Origin: Rallus limicola
Lineage: Eukaryota; Chordata; Aves; Gruiformes; Rallidae
Length of the DNA: 64,000 nt
Direction: 5' to 3'
Assembly: GCA_022605955.1 (NCBI GenBank)
Contig: JAKCOZ010000014.1
Location: 10,794,001-10,858,000, forward strand
Shown here: positions 1 to 12,200 of the stretch, piece after piece
How positions within the stretch are numbered: the stretch's first letter is position 1
Layout of the letters: every line of letters starts with the position of its first letter
The notes under the pieces: model-generated
Databases searched by the model: none
What the model was told of the DNA's origin: nothing
What the model saw: only the letters and a program-made list of their open reading frames with translations
Position numbers and translations under genes: made by a program

Positions 1-2755
1 AGTCATGAAGTAATTACCAATTCTACATTTATAACATTATTGATTTTCAATAACTTGCACTAAACCTTAAATGTGTAATGTGTAATTAAAGAAAAGATTA
101 AGCATGAAGTGATATGTGAGAGGTTTTGAAAATAAACTGATATGAAATCATTACTTTTCATTCTTTCTCCAATAAACTCACTGAGATATGTGAATTTTGA
201 TATGATATATTTTGATCTTATCTTGACTAATCTCAGCCTTCAGAATATTTAGGCAGCTTGCTGTAGACAGCATAGAATCCCTGATTTCTTACACAGTTTT
301 TGAAGAGGTCAGAATGTCATTTCTCATTAACTACATTATTTTTATAACTGCACAAAGAATAAGTGTTATTAAATTTTTGGGCTCTGGAAGGAAGATAATC
401 TTATTTCTCTCTTGTCTTCCTCTTTTAAAGCTGTGTCCTAGGGACTTTCATGTGAGACACTCCAGCCTAAATATAAAAGAGAATCTGTCACTCCCATCTG
501 TTGCAAGTTCAAGGGATGCTTTCTTGAAAACTTTACCAGTTTCCCCTTGTTGCAAACCAAGTCTAGAAATGGGCATTTCTATTTCAGCCCAAACTATGCT
601 CTGGAAGTCTCACACCCAGTGCCAGGTGCAGGAACTCATGCAGTATTGTCTAAGCCTCTCACCACTCTGACGCAGTTATATTCTAGTTGGATAGTCTGAT
701 CAAATGAGAAAATATTGATCTCAAATTAATGATTAGACTCTGAACACTATTTAATGATAAAATTAATAGCATCAGTTTGCTTCTGATTGTTTAGGTGTCA
801 ATAACAGTGTCTCAGAGACACTGTTTTCCCCCAAGAACCTCCCAATTATTTGTCAATAATATGATCTTCTAAAATGCGGAATGATGTAGAAGTGGCATTA
901 CTGAAACTCTTAAAACTGAACTAGGTGAACTGTGAAAGCTATACATCTGCATACAGAAGTAGGAAATAACCATCCCTTTGGTTAATTAGAATTTAATTAC
1001 TGTATCACTTCATTAAAGACATTTTAAATGGTTTAATTTTCTTTTTATTGTAACTTCAGGGCATCTGAAAGGTATTACCATTTAGAGGCTTGCATTCCTC
1101 AACCTTCCCAAAGAAACTATTGCAGAACATATTTAGTCATACAAAAGGCCAAAAGGCTGCTGGATTTCACACATTTTACATTACACATGAAGAGGTAATT
1201 GCCAGCCAACAGCGTGATTTCAGCTGCTGCAAGTTATTAGCTAAGGTTTAGGTAACTGTCTGGGCCTGGAAAGCACAATCTAGCCCTCAAAATATTTTGG
1301 ATAGAAGCAGAGAACAGCACCAGATGCTCCTGTCCACCCAGTCAGGGGCCCAGTGGCAGCAGGAGTCTGGGCTTGCCTCTTCTCTTGTTTTAGCATGTGC
1401 AAAACTGCCAAAGGAGTTATTCTTTACACTCCCTGGAGAAATAAGGCAGCATTATACTTTGTTGCTATGTAGTTCCATAATAAGCAAGAGGAAGGAAATT
1501 ACTTTCCTTTGTCTTCATGTATAGATATAGATATAACATTCAGAGGTAATATACAGGTGGGATTCAAATATCGATTGTTTCATTTCTTGCTGATAATAGC
1601 TTTTAGTCTGAAATGTGCATTTGTAGACCTGCTTTAAAATAAACATCTATTACATTCACTTTCAGAAGTACTTTGATGCAAGTGGTATCAGCTACTTTCA
1701 GTCACATTTAATGTGTTCTTGGAGTGTCCACAGAGGACACCAAAATACTACTAAATTCACCCCTAGTTTACAACACAAAAACTGAACAATCTAGGTAGTT
1801 TATCTGTGACAGTAAGTCCCAAAGCAAAGATCCTGGCTGAAGGCAATTGTCTCTCTTTCTCCTTACAGTGAAGGAGATCTCTTTCGCTAAAAAAAAAACC
1901 TCAAAGAAAACTTTGGTTGTTCAAGTAATCTACAGTGTTGTCTCCCAACATCCAAATTGCCAGATTAGAAGAGAGGTCTGTAGCCTGTTGAAAGAAATAA
2001 CTGTTTGCTCGCCTCTCTCCAGACTTTAGTGTTGTCTTTTAAAATGGTCTGCTGATGTTGCAGTCTCATGAGATATGTTCTTTACCTTGGTATGTCAGAC
2101 AGCAAGTATCAAGGTCATGTGTGGGTTTCAGCCATACATGGATAGTCCTTTCAGGGCCAAGATATGAAAATTGTTCTGTTTCAGAATAAAAGGAGTATAC
2201 ATTGCTTAGAGGGGTATAATAATGAACTTGTGAGAGAAGATGGAAAAATAAATATGAATTGCAGCTCTGGAACTGAAGATAGTCTGTGAAGACTCCCTGT
2301 GTTACTGTGTGCAAGCTTGAGAAGATGCTGGTCTGGCAGAACTTGGTGGAAAAGCGGTCTGATTTCAGTGCCTGAAATGAATAATTAGAACAAACCTAAA
2401 CAAGAACTTTGAAGATTCAGACTTAATGAAAATATACACATGAATAAATGCTCTGCATCCAGAAGATATGCAAACCTAGACTGCTTTTTTTTTTGCATTG
2501 AGTGGAAAAACTAATTTCAGGCAAAATCAGTGTTTCAAAAAAGAAAACACTTAAGCAACATTCTAGAAAGCAAAACTAAAGTTTGGCTTTCTAGCTAAAA
2601 CACTAATTAAAGTAAAGCATTAACTAAAGTTGTAACATGCATTTGTTCCATAACTTTTAACCTAATACTCAAGTGACTATTGAAAAAAAATTTCAATGTA
2701 TAAGTTTAGAAATGAATGTAATTTTATTCTTTCTTTTTTTGTCCTTAAAAGAAAA
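1..2755. other. Non-coding, no recognisable feature
   Basis: AT-rich unique-looking sequence. The open frames here (longest 118 codons, 314-670 +) have no domain, no signal or membrane pattern I recognise and no conserved flanking signals, so I do not call them genes. The only structure noticed is a small perfect hairpin at 1724-1740 (six-base arms GTGTCC and GGACAC around a five-base loop), which is within chance expectation for this length. Confidence 0.7.
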
Positions 2756-2759
2756 ATAA

Positions 2760-3045
2760 TACAACTCTCTCACAGAGTATTAAGAATCCCATAAGAGATC
2801 TGGATTTCATTAACATTAAAATGCACCCAGTGCAACAAGTGATCTGGGATCCAGTATAAGGACATCTTGACTGAACATCAGGAAAAACTTGGTAACAGTG
2901 AAATGTAATAGGCTGTTGAAAGGTCTCCCCAGGGAAATAGCAGTGCTTGATGCCTAAAACTGCACTAGATAAAATGACAGGAAACATACAGTTGTGCACA
3001 AGACTGTAATACAGTCCCCAACTCTATAATTCTGTGAAACTGTTG
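2760..3045 (+). mobile_element. CR1 LINE 3'-end fragment
   Basis: A diverged 3' end of a chicken-repeat-1 (CR1) non-LTR retrotransposon, plus strand. Seen: 'gaacatcaggaaaaactt' near 2875, a counterpart of the CR1 'atcaggaaaaatttctt' segment; then 'aataggctg' and 'ccccagggaaatag' near 2905-2940, counterparts of 'aacaggctgcccagggaagtgg'; and a closing 'aattctgtgaaactg' at about 3029-3043, where CR1 ends in ATTCTATG/ATTCTGTG repeats. Between these the sequence is heavily substituted. Only the last part of ORF2 and the 3' UTR could be present, as expected from 5' truncation during CR1 insertion. The left edge is vague. The minus-strand frame at 2745-2999 is a shadow of this repeat. Confidence 0.75.
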
Positions 3046-4892
3046 AGGTTACATGTAGCTTTACAGCTCTGTTTTTAATATCTATTGGGTAGCAGAACAC
3101 CAATGTTTATATAGAAAATGGATAGGGAAGTTTTGTCACATTTAAGATCAGAATGGAAGGCTTGCAGCAGAATGGAGTAGAGTGTAGACTTTCATCCAAA
3201 TACATTTCAGGACCTAAGAACATTCTGAATAAACCACATCCCATCAGCATGGTCTAAAAGCCTCATTTGAAAAGGAAAAGGGTCTCCAATGCACATCAAG
3301 TCTCAGAAGAACACTAGGCAGAAATAAGAGGCATGTACAAATGTTAGAGGTATCAGAAGTTATCATCACTGACTTTTTCCATCTGAGTGCAGCAAAATTC
3401 TTTACAACTTCTTCATTTCTGTGCCTGAACATTCCTGCTAATCTCTTCTGCTGAGAATAGTTCTATCTTCTTTTACTGCTCTTTAGAACTGAAACAATAA
3501 CAGCAGCAAAAATATATATAATATAAAAGATGCAAAGATTTCTTGCTTTGAAAACTCATTGAGAACAAAGTGGTACAACACCATGAAAAGAAATAAACTT
3601 ACAGAATGGCTGGAAGTGTCAATTTGCTTTTAACTGAACAGTAATAGGTGTTTCTTTGCAGGAACAAGAAAATTGCACTGGGACTAAAATAGTACCGCTT
3701 GGTTTAAGCCTGTTGTTAATGGTTAGAAGGGTAGCTACAAAGAAACAGTGGTGACAAAGGCACATTTGTTCCATTGAGTGTCGTGGCTGTCTGTATGACA
3801 ATGTGCTTTTCATATTAGTCCAAATAAATAGAAACCTATTTTCTAAGCAAATGGAAATTTGAAATGAGAAAAAGAGAAACAGTATCTGATTTTGATGCCT
3901 ATGAGCCTTAGGAAAAATTAATTTATCCTTTGTTGTAAATTCTTTTATCATGAGAATCTTTATCAACTGCAACACTATGTTTGCAGCAATGTCCTGAGGC
4001 AATAGCAGAAGAAATTCATTCAGTGCCACAGCAAATGCTCAACTTCAGGTTGTACAGGGGCGATCAATTCAAAGCACAAACAATAACATTTAAACAAATA
4101 ATAAAAAATGAACCAAAACAAAGTAACTATTTAATTAAAAGGCAGCCTCCTGAGACATGAAGGGCCTAGAGAGGGAGGGAGAGCCCCACAGCAAATCTTG
4201 ATCAGGAAGGCTAGTGTGAAGAAAAGCAGTTCAAGAGAAAAATTGTTTTCAGAGGATTTTGTTTTTTATTGAATGTGTTTAATCAGATTAAAAAACCTAA
4301 AGATCAAATAAAATTAAATTGATGGTGCAGACTGATTTGGTAGGTAGCTGCAAATGATCATTTAACTCTGAGTCCTTTTCTTGACACAGTTATGCAGAAT
4401 TGGTTGGCATTACAATCAAATTTTTCTTCTCCCTATTGCAGAGGTCCTTTTAAGAAAAGCATAGTAATTTTTATGAATAGGGTTGCAGTTTTTATGACAT
4501 TTCCTTGAATGGGCACAAAATGAAGCCCTGAATTTGCTTTCTCAGCACGGAGACCAAGAGAAGGAGCACATGATGAATTTAAGGCATGTCTCTGTATTTA
4601 TGCATCTCATTCATTGTTTGGATAGCAATCTTTAGGCACCAAAACTACTTGACCCAGTGTTTTTCAGAAGCACTAAATCCATTCCTGGTATCTACCAGTA
4701 AATAATAAAGGATTATAAGCCATGGTCTTTTCAGAAGAGGCCACTCAGCCTGAAGATCTTGTTCTGGCTGAAGGTCTCATTACTGTCAATTAGATACCAG
4801 TCTTGCATGCAGTCAGATTTCCTTTCAGTAAGGTCTGGGACAAAGGTACTTACTGCTTCAGACCAAATACTCCTGAAGACTCTGTCCAGCAT
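3046..4892. other. Non-coding, no recognisable feature
   Basis: AT-rich sequence with no repeat I recognise. A 136-codon open frame lies on the minus strand at 3619-4029. Its translation is rich in Leu, Ile, Phe and Ser, as expected for the complement of A-rich DNA, and shows no motif, so it is most likely a chance frame. Confidence 0.65.
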
Positions 4893-4970
4893 AAAATAAA
4901 AAAAAACAACAAACAAAAACACACACACACACAAACCCGAACAAAAAACCCTAAGAAAAAAAAAAAGAGA
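4893..4970. repeat. A-rich low-complexity tract with short (CA)7
   Basis: A-rich run interrupted by an uninterrupted AC dinucleotide repeat at about 4919-4933 and ending in a run of twelve or more A. It is a simple repeat that is likely length-variable between individuals. The overlapping open frame at 4803-5063 translates the tract into Lys/Thr-rich low complexity and is not a gene. Confidence 0.85.
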
Positions 4971-7900
4971 TGCAAGAAATTGTCATCTAGGAGAAGAATC
5001 TGGAAGACTGTTCTCTTTGAACACTCTTCAAATGTCTTTTTGAAAAAAAATGTAGAACTTTAGTACATCCCATCTTTCTTCAGCTTGTGAGAGTTCTAAA
5101 AAGCAAGCAGTTGTCCACAGATACTAAGTTCCAGTATTCTCTGAAGCTGAGTTCATTTTAACTTGATTACCACGTAAAGGTGCATTCAAAAGACTGACAC
5201 ATGTTGGTCAAAACCCCTGTACTAGTGATGCTTACTGGAGACCATGTACTCTGAAAAGTGGAAGTAAAAAGAAAAAGAATGCAAGGTTTATAGAGAAAAA
5301 TAAAAAGTTTTACGAAAGCATATGATATTTTGGGGAAAAGAAAACAAAAGCCCATAACCTGATTCTTGGGCACTTCTTTGAGTCTGAAGCAATGAACACT
5401 GCACATGGCCTCTCTTTATTGCCTTTTCCAAGAAAATGGAGTGTGTTCCCACAGTTTAACTTTCATGATACAGCTACACATCTGTGTTCAGCAGAACTTT
5501 ACTGGCAAAAATGATACAAGAGGCCAAATTCCATGAAACACACATTAGCAGTATTGATTCCTGTGCTTTTTTCCAGCCACTTTGCAGATAAAAGTTGTAT
5601 CATGTAGCAAAACATAACAACCCAAAATTTTATTGAAAGTGCAAGGTACACATATGAAGGTTGAGGAATTGCATATAAAAAACCCCAAAAGTGACTTTCT
5701 TGTGTTGCCTGCAAGCGGCAAGGAATAGAAATAGCCATTGTCGGTCCATTATATTTCAGCAAAAATGAGATGGAATTTCACAGGAGGAAGAAATGGAGTT
5801 TCCTTTAGTTTTTGCTTCTCTTGAATTTCAAAGATTTTCTGTGACTGAGATGTTTGAATTTATTTTACTTCATTTTTGTCAGTTTCACGAATCTTTACTG
5901 ATGGAACTATCACACAACATAAATGTGAGTTCACTACGGGTGTTCTGGTTCATCCCTCAAATACACAATACAAGTTCAAAGGGAAGTCTTGACTGCGTAG
6001 TCCTCTGAAAATGACTGCATTTATTCAAAAGGTTCACATTTAACCTCTGTCTTTCTAAAAGGAAGCATTCATCCACATACATGTCTACCTTCAATTTCTC
6101 ACCTCAAGGCTGATCCTGAAATCCTTTTCTATTTTCATCCTGGCAGGAAATTTTCTTTTCAAAGGAAATAAGGGTAGAATAAGGATTTCAGGAATGGTGA
6201 CCATCGCCTATATTCATTTCACTGAATATATTTACTTTTAGGGGTATAATTTTTTTTCTTTCCCTGGCTCATCTCTCTCCAATCTAAACATTCACTGCTC
6301 ACTAGTTTAATGTTCCAGTGCTCTAAAGAACTCAATTTTTAGGACACTTAAGATACACATTATTATTGTGTTTGATAGCCTGGGGCATAGAGCATTTTGA
6401 CTGAGAAAAAAATGATGTGTTTTTTGCTGACAAAACAAAAGAAGAGGACTTGAATTTACAGCAGTGTGTGCCCACAGGCAGTGTACGGTTGCCTTCAGTC
6501 CATTCTGCAAAGCTACAAAGAATCGATTATTTTTTCCTGTGCTGTTGCTTGGCTTAGATCTCTCCACAGCACTGTTGACTAATTCTTGAGGTACACTTCA
6601 GCAGTTCTACTTCCTGTGAAATAGATGAAGAATAGCTGTAATTACGTGGTACTGAGTAATCTGAGAGTAAGTTTCTTCCCTGGACCACAGCATATGAATC
6701 TTAATTTGGATTGTAGATTTGTAATAGTTTCCTGGTTCATAAGCAAGTGAACTGATTTCAAGGTTTTTGAAGATAACGATCTTGTTTAGAAGCACCAGTC
6801 AGTACTTCTGCTGAAAGGGTGAACTGCCTTGTTGCTTTTCAGGAGCAAGAAGACTTACCCATCATCATGATCAGTGATCTTACTGTTACATTTCCTATTA
6901 ATATACAGTAGCAATAGAATAAATTACTCCTTTATTTTGTATATGCTTTGTTGATCTGTATGCCTTTGGCAAAATATTATCAATCCCATTTTCCTCACAG
7001 AGAAACAGGTAAAGACAGTTAATGAGCTGGCATGAGATTTTCCCCATCTCATGCTTCATTTATTAAAAATATCCTCTAGGAGATTGTTTTTTCATAGTGT
7101 TAATTTTTCTGGTAATTTCTAATTACAGACTAAGAAACTAAGTTAAGCATTATCTATACTTTAAAAAAAAGAGGCAGGAAGAAAAGACATATGAATCCCA
7201 TTCTGTCTCTTATGGTATCTGCATTAGTGCTGCAAGTTTTCCCTACTGAGAAAAAGAAAAGAATCTTAGTGAAACATATCACTTCATTCAAACCACAATT
7301 TGGGGGGGAAGGGGGGGGAATAAAATTACTTGAATCACACAAATCTAGTACAATGACAATAACCAAAAGATTTTTAAAACCAGACTTTATTGCACTAGCT
7401 ATTTTTTATCTCTCCTGAGAACAGAGCACATCTGTCACTAGGCAAAAGGAAAATACAGTGCTGAGATACAGCCCAACAAGTGAACGCACCGATTTGTTAC
7501 ATTTTGCTCTGAATACTCTCCAGATTTATGCCCCAATTACCAAAGCTACAAATGAGAACACAGAAACATTTTATGACCAGTTCAAGAAGTGATTGACAAC
7601 AGCACAGGAATGGTACAAGCATAGTTACAAGTGACCGCAGTACCAACTTTAGTACTTGATGTATTATTAAAAGCTGTTCCACCAATATGTCTTGATTTTA
7701 TATAAGGTCAGGGATGTTTTGCGCTTTCTAATTACAATGGATTGTGCTTGATGAGTAATCCCTTTAACTTTAAGACGTCTAATTCAAAACACAATCTGAA
7801 CCTAATAACCTCCATTTAGTAAAGGAGTTCTGTCCTAACTTTCCTGTCCTTAATGTTTTCAGGTGTTTATATTCATCTTATAGTAATTTTGCATGCACTA

Positions 7901-8405
7901 ACAGATACATAATCAATTCATCGATCTAGTCCTCTGAATTTGGGACTTACATCATAGCTAAACTCTTGTGGTGCACAATATTGAACACAATTATGAGCTT
8001 AAGGGTGAAATAGAATGGGAGTGATTTGGACACAGAGAAATGTTCTCCTACAGCAAACGTGTCCCTTCATATTAGTACATGTGACATGTAATAACATTTT
8101 CAACTGTCTCAGAATCTCCATCTTTTTGTACTTTTCTGTTTCAGTTTGCATTGTGCTGATCCAGTGACACTGCCCAGCGGCAAGCCTGAGTAAGCACTGA
8201 ACAGAACTTAAAGGGACACTTTTTGAAGTATATATCAGAACGTGAAAGATCTGGAGCAAAAATGTTCATTGATGAGTAGAAGAGTCAGGCATGCACTGAC
8301 ATTTCATTCTGCTGTTTTTCTCAATGTCTCATGTTCCTCAGACCATAATTGAAGGAACCATTATTCACTTAAATTCAGACAAAGGTAATCTTAAAATAAC
8401 TTAAG

Positions 8406-8408
<3 letters not shown>
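4971..8408. other. Non-coding, mostly featureless
   Basis: AT-rich sequence. Frames of 60 to 90 codons occur on both strands and overlap, for example 5499-5762 (-) and 5793-6008 (+), with no recognisable product. Inside it lie the G-run pair at 7302-7318, listed separately, and a possible very old SINE core in reverse orientation around 6985-7030, discussed as a weak observation. Confidence 0.6.
7302..7318 (+). repeat. Paired G-run (G7-AA-G8), possible G-quadruplex
   Basis: Seven G, two A, then eight G on the plus strand, preceded by TTT and followed by AATAAAA. Fifteen guanines in 17 bases can be divided into four G3 tracts with minimal loops, which fits the general G-quadruplex rule. The surroundings are AT-rich, so the tract stands out. 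No gene or promoter is attached to it. It may simply be a low-complexity expansion. Confidence 0.75.

Positions 8409-8438
<30 letters not shown>
8409..8438. repeat. (AT)15 microsatellite
   Basis: Thirty bases of perfect AT dinucleotide repeat, flanked by CAC on the left and GCAAG on the right. It is self-complementary and able to extrude a cruciform. It has no association with a gene. Confidence 0.97.
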
Positions 8439-8441
<3 letters not shown>

Positions 8442-8869
8442 AGATAAAAAGAGGAAGAACTTAATAATATTCATTATATGGACGACCATGCAAGCAAGTT
8501 TTATTCCTTTATATTAAATGTATTCTGTCAACTAGCATGTCTGAAGAGTTCTAATTATGATGTTCTTTGAAATTATGGGGTCCACTTTTATTTAAATGAT
8601 TAATAACGCATATTAATCAAGAACTGAGTTTCTGCAGAAAACTACCAGCTTGACAAATAAAAACAGAAATTAAATTAGCTCTTTTGAGATGTGACTGATT
8701 TTTTTTCCTAAGAGTCTATGTCCAGGCCTGTATAACAAATTTCAATGCTGTCTGTACCAAACTGGATCTGATATAATATGGATGATATTGATTTAGCTGA
8801 TTTCATAAGGTCTTAGATCCTGGAATCAATAGGCTGAACAAAGAAATTTACTTTCACCACTCAGTAATG

Positions 8870-9232
8870 GGCTCAGGAAAACCAAGTCCAGCTGGAGCTG
8901 AGTCTGGCCAGGAATGTGAAGGGCCATTTGAGGGGTCTCTATATCAACAGCAGAAGAAAGATAAGGGAAAAACAAGGACCTAGTGCTGAATGCGATTTGG
9001 GTCCTGGTCACAAAGGACAGGGAAAAGGCTGAGACACTGAGTACTTGAGTCCTGAAATACTTAATGTGGTCTTTGCTGCAGTATCTACCATGAAGATTGG
9101 CCTTTAGGAACCCCAGATCCCTGCCACCAGCTGAAAATCTAGGGCATGGAAGACATCTTCAGTGGAGAAGGTCTTGGATTAGACAATCTTCAGAGGTCCC
9201 TGGCAATCTCAACTCTTCTGTGATTCTGTAAA
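8870..9232 (+). mobile_element. Internally deleted CR1 LINE (ORF2 piece joined to 3' terminus)
   Basis: A CR1 retrotransposon remnant, plus strand. From about 8885 to 9175 the sequence follows the CR1 ORF2 linker between endonuclease and reverse transcriptase: 'ccagctggagctgagtctgg', then 'gctgaatgcgatttgggtcc', 'ggaaaaggctgaga' and 'ggaaccccagatccctg' match the order of the consensus segments coding roughly '..LNEDGDLVTGDMEKAEVLNAFF..QESQVP'. It then switches at about 9174-9183 ('ggattagaca') to the terminal CR1 segment 'gatctccagaggtccctt...attctgtgattctg', here 'atcttcagaggtccctgg' and 'cttctgtgattctg'. The whole reverse transcriptase region, about 2 kb or more in a full element, is missing. 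The copy is dead, with stops in all frames. The minus frame 8826-9011 is a shadow. Confidence 0.8.
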
Positions 9233-12200
9233 AGAAAAAAAAATGTCGATCTTCAGTGTTTGGAGAAGTGCTTGAGAACATAAAATGATGACCCAACAAA
9301 TATTTCATAGATCAAAGCTTATCAGCATTTATCGATTTTTTTTTTACTAGATCTCATGGTCACCATGTCTCCCACCTAGTCCTTTCAGCTTTCCTGACAG
9401 CTATCACTACACGTGAAGATACTTGTCTTACTAAGTCTTGAAAGATTTTAGGATAATAGTCAACCTTGACCTATACCAAGAATCAGTCACTAGTAGCCCC
9501 TTCCTGTCTATGCAGGATAATAACTTGGAAGACAGCACAACATAAACCTTTTATAAAAAGGATATAGAATCAATTTCATGTTCTGTGTTTACTTCACAAT
9601 GTACTGAAGTTTTCAAAAGATTAAAAGGTCCATTCTAAAACATTGCAGTTATTTTCCTTCATAATTGAAGTTGAGAATACAGGCTTCTGCCTGCAGCTTC
9701 CTGGCTTGCAGGAGGAACCTGAATGACCCCAAATGCAGCCACAAATAAAGGATACAAAAATAAAATTAGAGGAATAAGTCCCCCTGTGAAACAAAACCTT
9801 TCCACTAGGTTCAAAAGACAAGGTGCCTCAAGGCAGGTTCAGCCTGGTGACAGAGCTATCTTTCAGGATTTACTTGTGCTGATTCAGTATATGGCACTCA
9901 TCTCTCTGGTAGAATAATAAATAAATTCTCTATCAGACTTTTGGGACCTTGACTCTTCCAGAAATGGAAGCCTTTAAATGTGAAGTACATTTTAGCTTTT
10001 TAGCGTACTTAAAGAATTCATAGTATTTACATCCCAATGTCCAAGTCACATTCCAGCTTAGCTAATTAATTTCTGCCTCTAACAATCTCCAGTCCTACTG
10101 TTAAGTTTATTTTCCAATTTTGAGTCTTGATTATGATGTAATAATGTTACTATATAATCTTATCACAGTTGTTTAGTTTTAACACAGGTGGATTCTGCTT
10201 CAGAGGTGGAAATTAAAAGCCATTCTCTGCAAAGATTTTATCAGTTCTGTATTGCTTTGATGCCAAAATATACTCCACATTTGTGAGTTTCAATTGGATT
10301 TCCAGAAGAGATTACACAGGTCTCCATGTGCAAATGGCAGATGTACTTTTTCAGACAGGTTGTCTGTCCTTAAATGTGTAAAGTTCCCTTTCTTCATTTA
10401 TATGATCCGACAGACACATACACATGCACACATTACTTCTCCCCTTTAAGGCTGCCTGAAACACCACTCTTTATCTTCCCTGTTGATTTTTCTTTAGTTT
10501 ATATTTACAAAATTTAGTATATCTGATGACTCTTTGTGAAAAATACACACAGAATTAGGGTTTTTTTCCTCCATAGTTTATGAAGGGAAATAATGACTAA
10601 CTTCCTTAGGAATGATCAAGATATAAGTTTATATCTTATTCAGTGAAGAAAATTTTACGTGTTCAAAAAGCAAAACCTGAAAATTCATAAGAGATGAAGG
10701 CAAGAGAATTATCTTCAACCCTGTAAAAATAATTTTTTTACTGCATTTTCTACTCAGAATCTATTTCCTTCAAAGAAGGCAGCTTTCTGTGTCACTTTTA
10801 TGTTAACTATTTTGATTTATTAAATAATTTCACTTAGAACCTATAGGTTTGATAATTTTAAGTGCAATACTTAGTTTGTAAAATAGCAATTTGAAGCTTT
10901 ATTTTTAGCAAAAATGAGATAAAAATGATGCCCAAAGAATGCTCACTCAAAACAGTGACCTGGGTTATAGAGAGATATGATTGCTTTCCATATCACATCA
11001 CAAATCATTACAAGTGAAGAAATCTTGATACTGCCAAGCAGATGACCACCTACAGTATAGCTAGGTTCTCAGATGTCATAGCAGGGTCCTTTCCAGCTAA
11101 ACCTAATGAGATCCTTCATTGGAGCATTTGGACAAAATACAGTAGGAATTCTCTTCACGATTCTCTTATATCAACATGATTTCTTTGGGAAAAAAGCATT
11201 TCCTCACCCTCTAATTTTTATCAGAGTGAATCTGGAGTGACTTTTGTAATCCGTGAGTCTGCTTTTCAGTTCAGGGAGTTTACTATTTTCCATTATTAGA
11301 AAAATGTCCATGCTAGCTACCAGTTCCTTGAAAAAATTAAAGAAGCACCCCTTTGTCTTTTACCAAATATTTTAGATTTCACAATCCATTTCATTCCCTA
11401 TTTTAACTCATTACATTATTTATATTGTTGAGACAATAGTAGGAGCATCTTTTGATCTTGCTGCCATTATTTCCTCTTCAAAATTATTAAGCATTTGGTT
11501 GGAAATGTTTTGTCTTTCATTTTCCACCCAAAAAATATAATTAAATTCCTATGAAATTAAAATTTTCCACAGGGAAAATATCTGGATATATCTGGATTGT
11601 ATTCTAAAGAAATTTAGACCTCAATCACATTTTAATATTTAAAAGTTTTCTTGTCAAATTAAATTTCATTTTGAGTCACCTTTAATTTCATGTTTATCTG
11701 CTTAAGCTACTATGTTGCATCAAGCACTCTTTCCCTTCTACAGACAGCTTTTCCTGAACATCTGTCATGTCACAATGTGGTTTCCTCTCTGATTTAGGAA
11801 TTTATTTATGGTGGTTATAGGATAAGGCTGAATCTGTAACACTAAATTATAATTCCTAGGAAACACAATGACAGTTCAGGATGATCTTTTTCTGACTTGA
11901 AATTAAACTTTCCAAAACTTCCAAATCTATGTTTTTCTGGGCTTTTTTCACTGAGAAAAAGTTCAATAATGTGGAAAATAAATGTTTTAATGTTCATTAT
12001 TTCTTCTGGCAAAAGTTGTAAATTGCAACTGATTTGAGTTTTGGATGCATTTACCCAGAAACCACAGGCACAATAGGTGTATCCTACGCTACATGATGGA
12101 ATGTACATTCCCCCTTGTTCTCCTGGCTAATCATTGTTTCCTTGTTTTTATACGCTTAATTAAAATTTGAGTCCCCTTTTCTAATACATCTGATACATCT

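Noticed and set aside
3619..4029. 136-codon minus-strand frame as a possible exon or gene
   Set aside because: Hydrophobic residues are scattered as expected from the complement of A-rich DNA. No motif and no flanking signals.
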